Shown here piece by piece: positions 36,485 to 44,645 of a stretch of DNA of 64,000 bases. Below the pieces are notes generated by a model. It made no database searches. It saw nothing but the letters and a program-made list of their open reading frames with translations, and was not told the origin of the DNA. This DNA comes from JAJYKN01 sp035516155. GTDB taxonomy: Bacteria > Nitrospirota > UBA9217. Numbering within the stretch: position 1 is the stretch's first letter; every line of letters starts with the position of its first letter. A program made the translations under genes and the position numbers. Location of the stretch: positions 1-64,000 of the forward strand of contig DATJAP010000036.1 of NCBI GenBank assembly GCA_035516155.1, given 5' to 3'.

Positions 36485-36878
36485 GGTGATGCCGGGCATC
36501 AGGACGAATGAGCAATCATGATAGCTCCGGTCAAGGGTAGGAGGATCGCCACTCGGCGCCCGGCAAATACTTCCAGTGGCAGTCCCTTCATCGTACGAAC
36601 TGGCTCACGACGGCGCGGGACGCTTTCTGAGAAAACCCCTTTTGGTTGCTGTCACTCCCCCTGCGGTTCAATCCATTCTCGGGTCTTGGTAACGACGCCC
36701 TATTCGACGACTATCAATAGTGAATGTCTCTATCTCCGATTTGGCCTCTTCGCAAGTCGCCGGCAGAATCGCGTATGCGTATGTGAACGACATTTTTCTT
36801 GATTTTTTGGGTTGTTCGTACGATAATGGCCGACTTGAATCACTTATTTAACTTTCCAATCTGAGGAGGTTCGTAACA
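36485..36878. other. Intergenic stretch upstream of adk
   Basis: A 94-codon frame on the plus strand (36518-36802) has no ribosome site, is Arg/Ser-rich and does not look coding. The only supported element is the adk promoter at the right end. Confidence 0.5.
36799..36827 (+). promoter_or_regulatory. Promoter for adk
   Basis: TTGATT (36799-36804), 17-bp spacer, GATAAT (36822-36827); then a leader of about 45 nt with GAGGAGG. Confidence 0.6.
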
Positions 36879-37532
36879 ATGAGAATCATTTTGTTGGGCG
36901 CACCGGGTGCGGGCAAGGGCACGGTTGCGAAACTTTTAACGGCACTGGACGGTTCAGTCCAGATTTCCACCGGCGACATTCTGCGCGGCGCGGTGAAGGC
37001 TGGCACGCCGCTCGGGAAGGAAGCACAGGGTTACATGGACCGGGGCGATCTGGTTCCCGATTCTCTCATTATGGGCATCATGGAGCAGCGGCTCCAGGAG
37101 AGGGATTGCCAGAAGGGATTTCTGCTCGACGGGTTTCCGAGGACCATACCCCAGGCCGACGCGCTCGATGCACTTCTCCGGAAGCTTAGCATCAAGCTCG
37201 ACCTCGTGGCGAACATCGAGGTTCCGCGCGACGTGATTCTGGACCGTCTGACCACGCGCCGGACCTGCTCCAACCCCTCTTGCCAGGAGATCTACAACAT
37301 AAAGAGCAATCCACCGGCGCCCGGGGACAAGTGTAAAAAGTGTGGCAGCCCGACGATTCAGCGCGCCGACGAGACGGTGGAAGCGATCAGCAAGCGCCTT
37401 GATGTCTACAACGAAAAGACCGCTCCCCTCATCGGCTACTACGAGAAGAAGGGCATGCTTCTCACCATCAAAGAGGTCAGCAGCGACGGTGTGGTGAATG
37501 CGATCAAGAAGGGGATTGCGGCAAAGAAATAG
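36879..37532 (+). CDS. adk: Adenylate kinase, zinc-LID type
   Basis: A 217-residue cytoplasmic enzyme for AMP + ATP = 2 ADP. The P-loop GAPGAGKGT is at 8-16; the AMP-binding STGDILR and the FLLDGFPRT segment follow. The LID holds four cysteines (C130, C135, C152, C155), the zinc-binding version typical of many Gram-positive and anaerobic lineages. GAGGAGG is 8 bases before ATG. A hairpin terminator follows directly. It is not in the ribosomal-protein operon, where adk often sits. Confidence 0.97.
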   Translation: MRIILLGAPGAGKGTVAKLLTALDGSVQISTGDILRGAVKAGTPLGKEAQGYMDRGDLVPDSLIMGIMEQRLQERDCQKGFLLDGFPRTIPQADALDALLRKLSIKLDLVANIEVPRDVILDRLTTRRTCSNPSCQEIYNIKSNPPAPGDKCKKCGSPTIQRADETVEAISKRLDVYNEKTAPLIGYYEKKGMLLTIKEVSSDGVVNAIKKGIAAKK

Positions 37533-37550
37533 TTTCTGTTGTTGAATGAG

Positions 37551-37584
37551 AAAAGGCGGGATGAAACGATCATCCCGCCCTTTT
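37551..37584 (+). terminator. Terminator of adk
   Basis: Stem GGCGGGATGA (37555-37564) / TCATCCCGCC (37570-37579), AACGA loop, then CTTTT. Confidence 0.85.
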
Positions 37585-37810
37585 ACGGCCGGCTCCTCTG
37601 CATTCTGATGGATGTATCCGGGGCAGGCGACGATCACCGATTGTTGTATCCTCGGGATTCCTGCGTGTTCCCGTGTTTACCCAGCTCTTCCTTGATTTCC
37701 TTATGAACTCTCCTGCCCTGAAATCGCTTGAGCGATTGTAGGGGGAGTTGCACGGTTCTCGACGGCTGTGTTCTGAAGGCTTTAGCGGTGACCAGAGGTT
37801 TCAGGTCCTG

Positions 37811-37927
37811 TCAGATCATGTGCGTCGGTCCACCTCCGCATCCTATGAGTAAAATTGGCACCAGCAAAAAATGAACACCTGGAAGATTTTTCCAGTGCGA
37901 CTTTTCATGAGCAATGAATTTCCGCAT
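37811..37927 (-). CDS. 38-residue small membrane or lipoprotein-like protein
   Basis: A short frame with an excellent ribosome site, AAAAAAAGGAGGCACCGC, 6 bases of spacing before ATG. The peptide has a basic N-terminus (MRKFIAHEKSHWKN), one hydrophobic segment (VHFLLVPILLIGC) and a tail GGGPTHMI. The ...LLIGC could be a lipobox with C30, but the segment before it is short. It lies alone between adk and the DUF438 gene. It resembles small envelope stress proteins in layout only; no family recognised. Confidence 0.5.
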   Translation of the reverse strand: MRKFIAHEKSHWKNLPGVHFLLVPILLIGCGGGPTHMI

Positions 37928-38125
37928 GCGGTGCCTCCTTTTTTTATTGAGTTCACGAAAAGAGTTCCGGAACTGGTAAACTGAGGGTATTGAAGGAATC
38001 ATTCAGTATGGCATAAAAAAGAAAGGGGATTATGAAAAGCTCCAGGATACCATGCCCGTCATGACACAAATCATATGAATTTTTTATGAAGAATGATAGT
38101 GTGCAATCATAAAAGGAGGACGCCT

Positions 38126-39547
38126 ATGGATCTGTCAGCGAAAACCAAAGTAAACGATCTTTTAATTCGTTATCCCTTTTTAAAGGACTTTCTCATCAGT
38201 CTTAATCCGGAATTCAAGATGCTCGATAACGCGTTCATGCGCAAGACCGTGGGCAGGATCGCATCCCTGGGAAAAGTAGCCATGATCGGCGGGATGGATG
38301 TGAAAAAACTCCTCGATGAAATCGCCGCGGAGATCAAGAAGGAGACCGGCGAAGCGGTCGCTGTTTCGTACGGCGAAGGCGGCCCTGATGAACAGGAATT
38401 TAAGATTGACAAAATGAAGGAAATCATCAAGGAACTTCATGCTGGAAAAGATGCCGAGTCGCAGAAAAAAAAGTTTGAGGAACTGATCAAGGATGTGGCA
38501 CCCTGGGAAATCGCGCAGATGGAGCAGAAGCTTATTGCCGAAGGCATGCCTGAGACCGAGATAAAAAGCCTCTGTGAAGTGCATGTGCAGGTGTTCAAGG
38601 AAGCGCTGGAGCATAAGACGGTGCCCGGTCTTCCTGCCGGGCATCCGGTGCATACGCTGATGCTCGAGAACCGGGCCGCGGAGGACATCCTGAAAGAACT
38701 GGAAGCGATTGCCGATTATGTCGGGGAAAAAGAAAAGCTCCTTGGCATTCTCGACCGCCTCGCCCAAATCGACAAGCATTTCCTGCGCAAGGAGAACCAA
38801 CTTTTCCCGATCATTGAAACAAAGGGTATCACCGGACCCTCAAAAGTCATGTGGGCTCTTCATGATGATACCCGTGGGTTTATCAAAGATGTGCGGAAGC
38901 GTATTGTTGACGGGAAGATGGAGAAGGTAGCCGCTGAGTCACTGGCGAAAATGGTCAATGACATGATCTACAAGGAAGAGCATATCCTCTTTCCCATGGC
39001 GCTTGAAACGCTTTCCGAAGATGAATGGGCTAAAGTACGAAAAGGGGAAGAGGAGATCGGATTTGCGTGGATCAAGCCCGAAACGCAATGGAAACCTTCG
39101 GTGGGATCGTTCCAGCAAGAGCTTCTCGCTGAGAAAGTCGGCAGCCTGAATCTCGATACAGGCCAGCTCACGGCAGAGCAGGTCAATCTAATCCTGACTC
39201 ATCTCCCTGTGGATCTTTCCTTCGTGAACGAGAACGACGAGGTTGTTTATTATTCAGCCACGCCAGAACGTATTTTCCCGCGCAGTCCGGGAGTGATCGG
39301 GAGAAAGGTACAGAATTGCCACCCCCCTAAGAGCGTCGACACGGTGGAGAAGATTCTCACTTCGTTTAAAGCAGGAACAAAGGATGTCGCGGAATTTTGG
39401 ATCCAGATGCGCGGCAGAGTGCTCCTCATCCGGTACTTCGCCGTCCGCGATCCAGCAGGAAAGTACCGCGGCTGTCTGGAAGTTTCCCAGGACATTACGG
39501 AGATGCAGAAGCTCACGGGACAGAAGAGGCTACTGGATTGGGAGTAA
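38126..39547 (+). CDS. DUF1858/DUF438/hemerythrin/PAS sensor-like protein
   Basis: A 473-residue cytoplasmic protein with four modules: DUF1858 (about 1-60, LSAKTKVNDLLIRYPFLKDFL), DUF438 (about 100-165, KMKEIIKELHAGKDAESQKKKFEELIKDV), a hemerythrin-like four-helix domain (about 175-300, with ...HPVHTLMLEN, LAQIDKHFLRKENQLFP and KEEHILFPM supplying the iron ligands) and a PAS domain (about 355-465, VDLSFVNENDEVVYYS, then a final EVSQDITEMQKL). This layout is found in anaerobes and is thought to sense oxygen, NO or redox; it has no output domain. ATG follows AAAGGAGGA. Confidence 0.9.
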   Translation: MDLSAKTKVNDLLIRYPFLKDFLISLNPEFKMLDNAFMRKTVGRIASLGKVAMIGGMDVKKLLDEIAAEIKKETGEAVAVSYGEGGPDEQEFKIDKMKEIIKELHAGKDAESQKKKFEELIKDVAPWEIAQMEQKLIAEGMPETEIKSLCEVHVQVFKEALEHKTVPGLPAGHPVHTLMLENRAAEDILKELEAIADYVGEKEKLLGILDRLAQIDKHFLRKENQLFPIIETKGITGPSKVMWALHDDTRGFIKDVRKRIVDGKMEKVAAESLAKMVNDMIYKEEHILFPMALETLSEDEWAKVRKGEEEIGFAWIKPETQWKPSVGSFQQELLAEKVGSLNLDTGQLTAEQVNLILTHLPVDLSFVNENDEVVYYSATPERIFPRSPGVIGRKVQNCHPPKSVDTVEKILTSFKAGTKDVAEFWIQMRGRVLLIRYFAVRDPAGKYRGCLEVSQDITEMQKLTGQKRLLDWE

Positions 39548-39645
39548 TAACCGATTCAGATGAGAGGGGTCAAAAGCGACGTGAGCAGAAGGCAGCGGAA
39601 AGAGAGAGCAGCGTGTACAGAAGCCGGCCGAGCACGAACAACGGC

Positions 39646-39674
39646 TTGACAGACGGGTGGAGATTCGCTATAGT
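39646..39674 (+). promoter_or_regulatory. Strong promoter for the small exported protein
   Basis: TTGACA (39646-39651), exact 17-bp spacer, TATAGT (39669-39674). Leader of about 30 nt with AAGGAGG. Confidence 0.78.
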
Positions 39675-39710
39675 TTCGGTCATCTTATCCTATTTTGAAG
39701 GAGGTTCCGC

Positions 39711-39965
39711 ATGAAGCGTGTTCTGATCCTCGCAATAGTGGCAGTGATGGTTGTGGCAACCGCGGCATTCGCCGGGAAAACATATCAGTTCACCGGCAAG
39801 GTCCTGGAGGTCAAGGACAATGTGATCGTTGTCGACAAGAACGGCGAGAAATTCGAGATGACCAAGGACGCCAACACAAAGGTAAAAGGCGACCTCAAGG
39901 TCGGCGCAAAGGTGACAGTGAAGTACGAGTCCCGCGCAGCAGAGATCGAAGTAAAGGGAAAATAA
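39711..39965 (+). CDS. Small exported OB-like protein
   Basis: An 84-residue protein with a clean signal peptide (MKRVLILAIVAVMVVATAAFA) leaving a 63-residue mature domain. The mature part reads as five short strands (YQFTGKVLEVKDNVIVVDKN, EKFEMTKD, KVGAKVTVKYES, AAEIEVK), an OB/DUF5666-like barrel. It has no cysteines or metal ligands. Strong promoter, ribosome site and terminator suggest abundant expression. Function unknown. Confidence 0.82.
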   Translation: MKRVLILAIVAVMVVATAAFAGKTYQFTGKVLEVKDNVIVVDKNGEKFEMTKDANTKVKGDLKVGAKVTVKYESRAAEIEVKGK

Positions 39966-39984
39966 AAAATACGATGCAACAGAT

Positions 39985-40021
39985 AAAAGCGGCACCAGAA
40001 ATTTCTCGGTGCCGCTTTTTG
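39985..40021 (+). terminator. Bidirectional terminator between the small exported gene and hisF
   Basis: Stem AAAGCGGCACC / GGTGCCGCTTT (39986-39996 with 40008-40018) with T runs on both strands; it can serve both converging transcripts. Confidence 0.85.
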
Positions 40022-40082
40022 CGAGTCCCGCCATAAAACGATAATCGTGGTTTTTTACCGCAGTGGACGACTCCCTGGTTGC

Positions 40083-40940
40083 CTACAACCTCACCGGCAC
40101 ACCGCGCTCTTTCAAGTACTCCTTCGCCTGCCTGATTGTATATTCCTTGAAGTGAAAGATCGAGGCCGCCAAGGCAGCATCGGCCTTGCCCTTGGTGAAG
40201 CCTTCATAGATGTGTTCCAGGTTCCCCACACCGCCCGAAGCGATGACCGGGATTGTGACTGCTTCTGCCACGGCTCGCGTCAAATCCAGGTCGTATCCCG
40301 TTTTCTGCCCGTCCTGGTTCATGCTTGTGAGAAGTATCTCTCCTGCTCCGTACTCTTCCATCTTCCTCGCCCATGCCACCGCATTGATGCCCATGGGTTT
40401 CCTGCCGCCGTGGGTGTAGACTTCCCACCGTAGCTCAGAATTCTCGGTCTTGAGTTCAGCATGCGAGAGGAAAAGAGATTTGTATTGCGGGTCGTCAGCC
40501 CATTTCAAGGGCGGTTTGAAGTCGGGGTCATGGGCGACAACTCGCTTCGCATCGATGGCTACTACAATGCACTGGCTGCCGAAGCGCAGTGATGCGGCTT
40601 TGATGAACTCCGGGTCGTGGACTGCGGTGGTGTTGATCGATACCTTGTCCGCACCCGCGAGAAGCAGGTTCCTGATGTCGTCGAGCACTTTGATACCACC
40701 GCCTACCGTGAGGGGCATGAAAACCTCTTCAGCAGTCCTGCGTACCACATCAAGGATGATGCCGCGTTCTTCATGCGAGGCGGTTATATCGAGAAAGGTC
40801 AATTCGTCGGCGCCTTGCTCGTCGTATGCATTGGCGATCTCCACGGGATCGCCGGCATCGCGCAGGTTCACGAAGCTCACGCCTTTTACAACCCGGCCGG
40901 CTTTTACATCAAGGCAGGGAATAATTCGCTTGGTTAACAT
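40083..40940 (-). CDS. hisF: Imidazole glycerol phosphate synthase, cyclase subunit HisF, with internal insertion
   Basis: A 285-residue TIM barrel that closes the imidazole ring using ammonia from HisH. Catalytic D11 (PCLDVKAGRVVKG) and D130 (VVAIDAKR) are present, as are GGGIKV and ASGGVGN. Normal HisF is about 252-258 residues; here about 30 extra residues (roughly 145-171, ending AELKTENSELR) sit between AKRVVAHDPDF and RWEVYTHGGR. The site is a loop, so activity should survive. Last gene of hisCBHAF. GAGGAG ribosome site 3 bases before ATG. Confidence 0.96.
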   Translation of the reverse strand: MLTKRIIPCLDVKAGRVVKGVSFVNLRDAGDPVEIANAYDEQGADELTFLDITASHEERGIILDVVRRTAEEVFMPLTVGGGIKVLDDIRNLLLAGADKVSINTTAVHDPEFIKAASLRFGSQCIVVAIDAKRVVAHDPDFKPPLKWADDPQYKSLFLSHAELKTENSELRWEVYTHGGRKPMGINAVAWARKMEEYGAGEILLTSMNQDGQKTGYDLDLTRAVAEAVTIPVIASGGVGNLEHIYEGFTKGKADAALAASIFHFKEYTIRQAKEYLKERGVPVRL

Positions 40941-41140
40941 TAGCTCCTCAGTTAGACTGCCAAATTACAAATAACAAAGATAACGACTCAGGTCTCTGGC
41001 TTCTCCGGACCCGTCTCCGGCAGTGACCGAACGTCAACGAGGATTGCGGACACGTCGGAACGACTTCTCATAAATTATATCCGACTTCTGGAGATGGCCG
41101 GATTGAGATTGTATAGAGCCGTTAATTGTAAATTAATTTT

Positions 41141-41887
41141 CTACCGCACACAGCGGTTATCGTTCATTTTTACAAACTGTATGGCTTCCTTCAAGTCCAG
41201 AGACCCGCTGTAGATCGCCTTCCCCGTGATCACGCCGCTTACGCCGGAGTACCGTACCGTGAGCAAGTTCTCGATATCCTTCATGGTATGGACGCCGCCT
41301 GACGCAATGACCGGGATGTGGAGCGCCTTGGCAAGAGCCTGCGTCGCTTCGATGTTCGGGCCCGAAAGCATTCCGTCACGCTTGATGTCGGTGTAGACGA
41401 TCGCGATGACACCATAGTCCTGCATCTGAATAGCAAGATCGATTGCTTTTACCTTCGTGACCTCTGCCCAGCCCTTGATGGCGACGAGACCTTCTTTGGC
41501 ATCAATGCCGACAAGGATCCTGCCGGGAAACTTCTCACAGGCCTCGCGCACAAAGGCTGGATTCTCGATCGCCGCGGTTCCGAGAATGATTCGGTCGATG
41601 CCGATTGAGACAAGTGACTCGATGGTTGCAATATCCCGAATGCCGCCGCCGACTTCAATAGGGATCTTGATTGCCGAACGGATGGCCTTGATGGCACCAA
41701 GATTTTTCGGCACGCCGGCAAAAGCGCCGTTCAGGTCCACAACATGCAGCAGTTCGGCGCCCTGCGCCTCCCAATGCTTTGCCGTGGTCGCCGGGTCCTC
41801 GGAATAGACCGTAGCCTTGTCCATGAGTCCCTGTTCGAGGCGCACACATTTGCCTTCTTTTAAGTCTATAGCCGGAATGATAAGCAT
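41141..41887 (-). CDS. hisA: Phosphoribosylformimino-AICAR-P isomerase HisA
   Basis: A 248-residue TIM barrel, MLIIPAIDLKEGKCVRLEQG at the N-terminus, catalytic D8, D130-type residue in VGIDAKEG, plus VYTDIKRDGM and ASGGVHT. It isomerises ProFAR to PRFAR, the substrate of HisF. A long upstream extension of the frame is not HisA-like; ATG 41887 with a GAGGT site is the start. It sits between hisH (128-base gap, with low-complexity repeat-like sequence) and hisF (200-base gap). Confidence 0.96.
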   Translation of the reverse strand: MLIIPAIDLKEGKCVRLEQGLMDKATVYSEDPATTAKHWEAQGAELLHVVDLNGAFAGVPKNLGAIKAIRSAIKIPIEVGGGIRDIATIESLVSIGIDRIILGTAAIENPAFVREACEKFPGRILVGIDAKEGLVAIKGWAEVTKVKAIDLAIQMQDYGVIAIVYTDIKRDGMLSGPNIEATQALAKALHIPVIASGGVHTMKDIENLLTVRYSGVSGVITGKAIYSGSLDLKEAIQFVKMNDNRCVR

Positions 41888-42015
41888 GAGAACCTCAAAA
41901 GATTGAGCAGCAAGGGGCAAGTTGTGTGTCTTCATTCGCAAGGGAAAGCACAGGATCCCGACATCCTTGCTGCCGGCGACATGACTCCCGCCCCCTTTTT
42001 CATGGCCCTTTGCCC

Positions 42016-42654
42016 TTATCCTTTTTGCTCCCCGAATTTTTTTAATATTGACAACCCCAGTGCCTGACTTTTCTCGGGGTGGAACTGGGATGCGAAGATA
42101 TTGTCTTTCCAGATGCTCGATACAAAATCGATGCCGTACGACGTCGTGGTCGCGATCACGCTTTTGTCGTCGGGCACGACATGGAAGGAGTGTACGAAGT
42201 ACACATAGCCGTTGTCCGGAACGTCCTGCAGCGCCGGTGCGCGGCGTTGAATCGAGAGGGAATTCCAACCCATGTGTGGGACCTTCAATGTTGCGAGTTT
42301 TGAATCATGAGGTCCGAATTGAGGTCCTTTAAACCTCACGACACGGCCTTTAATGATACCGAGTCCCCTTGAAATTCCGAACTCCTCGCTCTCCGTGAAC
42401 AGGAGCTGGAGACCAAGGCAGATGCCGAGAAAAGGTTTTCCGCTCGCGATGCTTTTGTACACCGCTTCGATCAGCCCGTACTCCTCAAGATTGCGCATGC
42501 AGTCCGGAAAGGCGCCTACGCCGGGCAGTACTACGCGAGATGCGCTCAGAATTGTCCTCGGGTCTCTCGTGACCATGGCGTCGCGGCCAACGCGTTCAAA
42601 ACCTTTCTGTACGCTCCTAAGATTTCCCATTCCGTAATCGATAATTGCGATCAT
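42016..42654 (-). CDS. hisH: Imidazole glycerol phosphate synthase, glutaminase subunit HisH
   Basis: A 212-residue class-I glutamine amidotransferase that makes ammonia for HisF. The nucleophile C88-type site is in PFLGICLGLQLLF, and the His-Glu pair is in FASQFHPEKSQ. VVLPGVGAFPDCM is the oxyanion segment. GGAG site 6 bases before ATG. The gap to hisB upstream (42655-42748) is filled with a degenerate intergenic repeat. Confidence 0.96.
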   Translation of the reverse strand: MIAIIDYGMGNLRSVQKGFERVGRDAMVTRDPRTILSASRVVLPGVGAFPDCMRNLEEYGLIEAVYKSIASGKPFLGICLGLQLLFTESEEFGISRGLGIIKGRVVRFKGPQFGPHDSKLATLKVPHMGWNSLSIQRRAPALQDVPDNGYVYFVHSFHVVPDDKSVIATTTSYGIDFVSSIWKDNIFASQFHPEKSQALGLSILKKFGEQKG

Positions 42655-42748
42655 AAAAATACTCCGCTACAGAGAGCACGGAGAAGTCACGGGGAATCGT
42701 GAGCCCTTCTTCCGCCTGCCCTCCCACCATGATCTCCGTGGTTGATTA
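42655..42748. repeat. Degenerate CACGGAG-type intergenic repeat in the his operon
   Basis: The hisB-hisH gap reads (minus strand) ..CCACGGAGATCATGGTGG.. and ..TTCTCCGTGCTCTCTGTAGC.., the partly palindromic low-complexity type seen dispersed in many anaerobe genomes. Related fragments occur near 29745 (CCACGGATAAACGCTGAGG) and near 35075-35150. Confidence 0.45.
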
Positions 42749-43339
42749 TCAGATTTTCCCTTTTGTCGAAAGCACGCCCCTGATCCTCGGATCGAGGCTC
42801 GTAGCCTGGTCCAGCGCGCGGCCGAAGGCCTTGAAGATCCCTTCGAGCATGTGGTGGACATCGCGGCCGTAGAGGACGCGTATGTGGAGGTTCATGCCGG
42901 CGTGGTTCACAACGGACTGGAAGAAGTCCTGCACCAATCCAGGATCGAAGTCCTTGAGTTTGTACTTTTTCGGCAGCTCAACCTGGTATACGAAGTACGG
43001 TCTGCCGGACAGATCCATGACCACCTGCGCCAGGGTTTCGTCCATGGGGACCGTGGCCTCGCCGTACCGGCGGATGCCCTTGCTGTCGCCGAGTGCTTTT
43101 TTCAACGCCTGCCCGAAGGCGATGCCCAGGTCCTCGACCGTGTGATGGTCGTCGATCTCCGTGTCTCCTTTTGCCTTGAGCGCGAGGTCGAAAAAGCCGT
43201 GCTTGGCAATGTGTGAGAGCATGTGATCCATGAAGGGCACGGCGGTTTTTATGCTGTATATCCCGATCCCGTCCAGATTCAGGGAGATTTTTATGTCCGT
43301 TTCTTTGGTCTTGCGGTCGATTGTTGCTTTACGGTTCAT
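42749..43339 (-). CDS. hisB: Imidazoleglycerol-phosphate dehydratase HisB
   Basis: A 196-residue monofunctional HisB that removes water from IGP. The manganese motifs are in place: PFMDHMLSHIAKHG, DDHHTVEDLGIAFGQAL, HAGMNLHI and the C-terminal DVHHMLEGIFKAFGRAL. It lacks the fused phosphatase domain, so histidinol phosphatase must be elsewhere. AAGGA site 5 bases before ATG. Confidence 0.97.
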   Translation of the reverse strand: MNRKATIDRKTKETDIKISLNLDGIGIYSIKTAVPFMDHMLSHIAKHGFFDLALKAKGDTEIDDHHTVEDLGIAFGQALKKALGDSKGIRRYGEATVPMDETLAQVVMDLSGRPYFVYQVELPKKYKLKDFDPGLVQDFFQSVVNHAGMNLHIRVLYGRDVHHMLEGIFKAFGRALDQATSLDPRIRGVLSTKGKI

Positions 43340-43463
43340 AGAAGTCCTTTTCTAAGCGGAGACCGTCCTTCCGTGCTCCACCTGGAATTCAGCGATATTT
43401 TAAGGTAGCCTCGGATTCCCCGCTTTCGCAGGAGTCATGCAGTGGATCTTTTCAAACCTACGC

Positions 43464-44555
43464 TCAACTAAGGCCCTCAGCAGCCAGAATGCTCTTCAGT
43501 CGTTTTAGCAGCTCACGATTCTCTTCTGGCGTCCCGATGGTTATTCGCAGGCAATTCCGGAGCGGCCCGGGTTTGTTCAAATCCTTGACGAGGATGCCAG
43601 CCTGCTTGAGTTTTTGATGGATTGTCGAGGCATTCGAAGCGGTCCTGATCAGTATGAAATTGGTCTCCGTTGGATAGGCCGTGACGCCGTGGAGCTTTAA
43701 AAAAGCATTATAGAGCTTTTCCCGTTCTGAAATCAACAGCGAAATCTGACGTTCCAGGACATTCCGGTGCTTTAACGCCGCCACCGCGGCTACCTGGGAG
43801 AGACTATTGATGTTGTAGGGCAGACGAATCTTGTTGATCTCGTCGACGATGTCCCGCGAAGCTGCCAGTACGCCGACCCGAAGACCGGCGAAACCGATTT
43901 TCGAAAGTGTCCTTAGGATGATCATGTTTGGATACTTTTTCAGGTATGGGAGCCAGGTTTTGCCCGAAAAACTGTAATAAGCTTCATCAATCACAATGGC
44001 GGCATCGGTTTTTTCCAGTATCTTCCGCATAGCCGCGTCGGAAAAATGGTTCCCCGTGGGGTTATTTGGACAGGCGAGGAAGATCACCCGGGCCTTGCCT
44101 TCTTTTGCTTTTCTGACCATCAGGTCCGCATCGAGTTCGAAACTCGGGTCGAGCGGCGCTAGAACAACGTCCTGCGCAAGCGCGCGGGAGGTAATTTCAT
44201 ACATAGCGAAGGTAGGCACGGGAACGAGTACCGGTCCGCCGAAGGCAAGGATGATCGACTGGATCAGTTCATCCGAGCCGTTCCCGAGGATCATCTGCTC
44301 AGGCCGCATTTCCCAGAGTGATGCAATCGCCTTTTTCAGTTTCTTGGCCGAAGGATCGGGATAGAGGTTGATCGACGTGTTTTGGACAGCAGTGGCGATT
44401 TCCCGTTGCATTGGCTTGGGCAGGGAGAAGGGATTCTCCATCGCATCGAGCTTGATGCGAACAGGCGTTTCGTCGACATGATACGCCGCGAGCTTACGCA
44501 CCTGGGGCCTGATAAGCCGGACAGGAGAGCGGTTTTTCGAGGTTTTTTTAGACAT
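43464..44555 (-). CDS. hisC: Histidinol-phosphate aminotransferase HisC
   Basis: A 363-residue PLP aminotransferase. Features: NPFSLPK, LGNGSDELIQSI, PNNPTGNHFS, IVIDEAYYSF and ILRTLSKIGFAGLRVGVLA with the PLP lysine. It is the first gene of hisCBHAF. A frame extends 12 codons upstream from TTG, but that part is the promoter; ATG 44555 lies 8 bases after a TATAGT -10 and has no ribosome site, so the his message is probably leaderless. The gene diverges from the DUF255 gene with only 90 bases between starts. Confidence 0.95.
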   Translation of the reverse strand: MSKKTSKNRSPVRLIRPQVRKLAAYHVDETPVRIKLDAMENPFSLPKPMQREIATAVQNTSINLYPDPSAKKLKKAIASLWEMRPEQMILGNGSDELIQSIILAFGGPVLVPVPTFAMYEITSRALAQDVVLAPLDPSFELDADLMVRKAKEGKARVIFLACPNNPTGNHFSDAAMRKILEKTDAAIVIDEAYYSFSGKTWLPYLKKYPNMIILRTLSKIGFAGLRVGVLAASRDIVDEINKIRLPYNINSLSQVAAVAALKHRNVLERQISLLISEREKLYNAFLKLHGVTAYPTETNFILIRTASNASTIHQKLKQAGILVKDLNKPGPLRNCLRITIGTPEENRELLKRLKSILAAEGLS

Positions 44556-44562
44556 AGCAGGC

Positions 44563-44591
44563 ACTATACAAGAATCAACAGCCTTGTTCAA
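44563..44591 (-). promoter_or_regulatory. Promoter of hisCBHAF (leaderless hisC)
   Basis: Minus-strand TTGAAC (44591-44586), 17-bp spacer, TATAGT (44568-44563), then 7 bases and ATG 44555. Confidence 0.62.
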
Positions 44592-44630
44592 GCGGAAATT
44601 ATAGCGTTTAGTGAAATATCATCCGCGTTT

Positions 44631-44639
44631 TGGTATCAT
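44631..44639 (+). promoter_or_regulatory. Extended -10 for the DUF255 gene (leaderless)
   Basis: TGG-TATCAT, with the hexamer at 44634-44639, then 6 bases and ATG 44646. No clear -35. The spacing is the same as in the other leaderless candidates. Confidence 0.45.
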
Positions 44640-44645
44640 GGGAGT

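Noticed and set aside
36518..36802. 94-codon frame before adk
   Set aside because: No ribosome site and no protein-like pattern.
44556..44591. Upstream TTG start for hisC
   Set aside because: The added codons are the promoter itself; the family N-terminus begins at or after ATG 44555.
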